From Verrucomicrobiota bacterium (GTDB taxonomy: Bacteria; Verrucomicrobiota; Verrucomicrobiia; Opitutales; UBA2995), in NCBI GenBank assembly GCA_027297085.1, contig JAPUIL010000149.1:1-5733 (forward strand): 5,733 bases of DNA, read 5' to 3'. How positions within the stretch are numbered: position 1 is the first letter of the stretch; each line of letters opens with the position of its first letter. The notes below the pieces were generated by a model. The model was given only the letters and a program-made list of their open reading frames with translations, was not told where the DNA came from and made no database searches. Below are positions 4,587-5,733 of this stretch, piece after piece. A program made the translations under genes and the position numbers.

Positions 4587-5678
4587 CTAGCCTTTCAGTC
4601 CCAACCTTTCCTTGGCGTATTGTACTGAAAGGTGATTGTGCAGCTCTTCGTATTCGATTTTTTCGTCCAGGGATTTGCCTGCGACACTGGGCAGATCCTT
4701 TTGCACATTGGAGCGAATCCATTTAAGGGCATTTGCCAGGCGGTTGGCTTCTCTGTCTTCAAAGGTGGCCCAATAGCCTTTCCGGAGACAGGGAATCTTG
4801 AGCGGATCACGAGTAATCATCTCGAGGTTGAACCGAATGTCCGGGTTTTGCTTCTCGATGGTTTTGAAAATACGTTCCATATCCAAAAAGCCTTGACCGA
4901 TTGGAACTTCGGAAAGGAGGAACCCATCTTGGTATTCCTGGACTCCCATGTCCTTGATATGGGTGGTGAAACCGTATCTGGCCAAGCCTTTAACCGTTTC
5001 GTCCGGGTGTTCGAGCAGGGAGATGGAATTACCGGTGTCAATGGTCACGCCGATGTATTCGCTGCTCAAGCCTTTCATGAATTCTACCAGATCGGCCACT
5101 TGCCAGTCCTTATGGTTTTCAACTGCCAGACGTACCCGATGTTTCCTTACAATCGGTTCTGCGAGTCTTAGAGACTTCCAGGCTTGTTTTTTAAGTTGTT
5201 TCCAACCTTCCCTGTGATCGAAATCTTCATACCTCCTACCACCCATGGCGGTTCGAAATACGGTGGCTCCGGCTTCCTTGGCATTGACGATCTCTGATTC
5301 AAATCTCTCTACATCAGACTTGGTCTTTGGAGTACTGATGCTGCCTTCAATAAACATGTCCAATTCCTCAATGCGCCTACGAAGCCGCTTGGAAAAATCT
5401 TTGGACCAGCCGGAAACCCTGGTTTGCACTCCACCCGCGCCATAGGTGTGCACGTGTTCCAACAATTCAATAGCGTCCTGAAATGGTGGATACTTTTTAC
5501 TCTTTTGATTCCGGCTTCCTCGAAAAGCGTAGGAATGAACGACGATTCCCATGCGTTTGCCACGGCTGGCGGCATGGTGAAGGGCGGGAAGTGATGAAGC
5601 CATTCCCAGAAAAGTCGCGGTTGCGGCCAGTCGTTTGATCAATGTGCGACGATCTATGCGTTGTGAGAAATCGTTCAT
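4587..5678 (-). CDS. Tat-exported sugar phosphate isomerase/epimerase-like TIM-barrel protein
   Basis: A 363-residue protein of the xylose isomerase-like / AP endonuclease family 2 fold, which covers metal-dependent sugar isomerases, epimerases and eliminases. A twin-arginine signal, DRRTLIK at 9-15, precedes a hydrophobic segment (LAATATFLGMASSLPAL), so it should act outside the cytoplasm. The barrel starts at about 43 with GIVVHSYAF. The four-residue metal site of the family can be read in order: E187 (AVENH), D214 (TIDTGN), H240 (THIKD) and E286 (NLEM), as in tagatose 3-epimerase-type enzymes. Length suits the family once the signal is removed; about 35 C-terminal residues after the barrel look helical and charged. 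No Shine-Dalgarno site precedes the ATG. The gene converges on the oxidoreductase, and such pairs are common in PVC and Bacteroidetes sugar loci. In the C-glycoside cleavage systems (DgpA with DgpB/C, CarA with CarB/C) an Idh-type oxidase works with a TIM-barrel partner of this fold. The reaction here is not determined. Confidence 0.87.
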   Translation of the reverse strand: MNDFSQRIDRRTLIKRLAATATFLGMASSLPALHHAASRGKRMGIVVHSYAFRGSRNQKSKKYPPFQDAIELLEHVHTYGAGGVQTRVSGWSKDFSKRLRRRIEELDMFIEGSISTPKTKSDVERFESEIVNAKEAGATVFRTAMGGRRYEDFDHREGWKQLKKQAWKSLRLAEPIVRKHRVRLAVENHKDWQVADLVEFMKGLSSEYIGVTIDTGNSISLLEHPDETVKGLARYGFTTHIKDMGVQEYQDGFLLSEVPIGQGFLDMERIFKTIEKQNPDIRFNLEMITRDPLKIPCLRKGYWATFEDREANRLANALKWIRSNVQKDLPSVAGKSLDEKIEYEELHNHLSVQYAKERLGLKG

Positions 5679-5710
5679 TAGTAGAGTCTTATTGGATTTT
5701 TATTTACCTA

Positions 5711-5733
5711 ATCGTCAGCAAGCTAACTCCTAC
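5711..5733 (-). repeat. REP-like palindromic element (GTAGGA-headed), copy 2, at window end
   Basis: Read on the minus strand this is GTAGGA, stem GTTAG, loop CTTG, stem CTGAC, then GAT. The stem has one G-T wobble, and the inner C-G would extend it with a two-base loop. The head and the GAT tail equal those of the element at 223-246, while the stem bases differ yet remain paired, as expected for a conserved hairpin. It lies about 35 bp upstream of the isomerase-like gene and may continue beyond the window. Confidence 0.5.

Noticed and set aside
5233..5239. CTCCTAC inside the isomerase-like gene as another REP head
   Set aside because: It encodes part of GGRRYEDFD in a conserved-looking stretch and no palindrome follows it, so it is a chance match.
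1..5733. CRISPR arrays, tRNA or rRNA genes, insertion sequences
   Set aside because: No regularly spaced repeats, no cloverleaf or rRNA-like segment, and no transposase gene was seen on either strand.

Overview
The window most likely comes from a marine or aquatic bacterium of the Planctomycetes-Verrucomicrobia-Lentisphaerae group, with Verrucomicrobiota (Opitutae-like) my best guess. The reasons are its contents: a formylglycine sulfatase, a Tat-exported Gfo/Idh/MocA oxidoreductase, a Tat-exported sugar isomerase-like TIM-barrel protein and a DUF4197 lipoprotein. Base composition is near balanced, and start codons carry almost no Shine-Dalgarno signal. The placement is inference; there is no rRNA or marker gene here.

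Layout. 2-226 (+) is the C-terminal end of a class I SAM-dependent methyltransferase. 227-391 is a short intergenic stretch packed with palindromes: a REP-like element that overlaps the methyltransferase stop codon, a rho-independent terminator, and two further repeat-like dyads. 392-1180 (-) is a DUF4197 lipoprotein, and 1258-2811 (-) is an exported type I sulfatase with a complete catalytic set. 2812-3066 is a divergent control region between the sulfatase and the oxidoreductase. It holds a direct repeat of TTTTACAA at 21-bp pitch, a series of perfect small stem-loops, a short open frame of doubtful meaning, and a candidate sigma-70 promoter. 3067-4359 (+) is the Gfo/Idh/MocA oxidoreductase. 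4360-4586 holds its terminator and a degenerate palindromic repeat unit bounded by inverted GTAGG. 4587-5678 (-) is the sugar isomerase/epimerase-like protein, convergent with the oxidoreductase. The last 23 bases are a second REP-like element in opposite orientation to the first.

How the genes may work together. Sulfatase, periplasmic oxidoreductase and periplasmic TIM-barrel enzyme together suggest processing of a sulfated or otherwise decorated glycan outside the cytoplasm. The sulfatase would remove sulfate. The oxidoreductase would oxidise a sugar hydroxyl, perhaps to a 3-keto-glycoside, and the isomerase-like enzyme would isomerise, epimerise or eliminate the oxidised sugar. No substrate can be read from sequence. 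The methyltransferase and the DUF4197 lipoprotein have no evident role in that scheme. The most unusual content is intergenic: two small families of GTAGG-headed palindromes, and the structured divergent region at 2841-3050.
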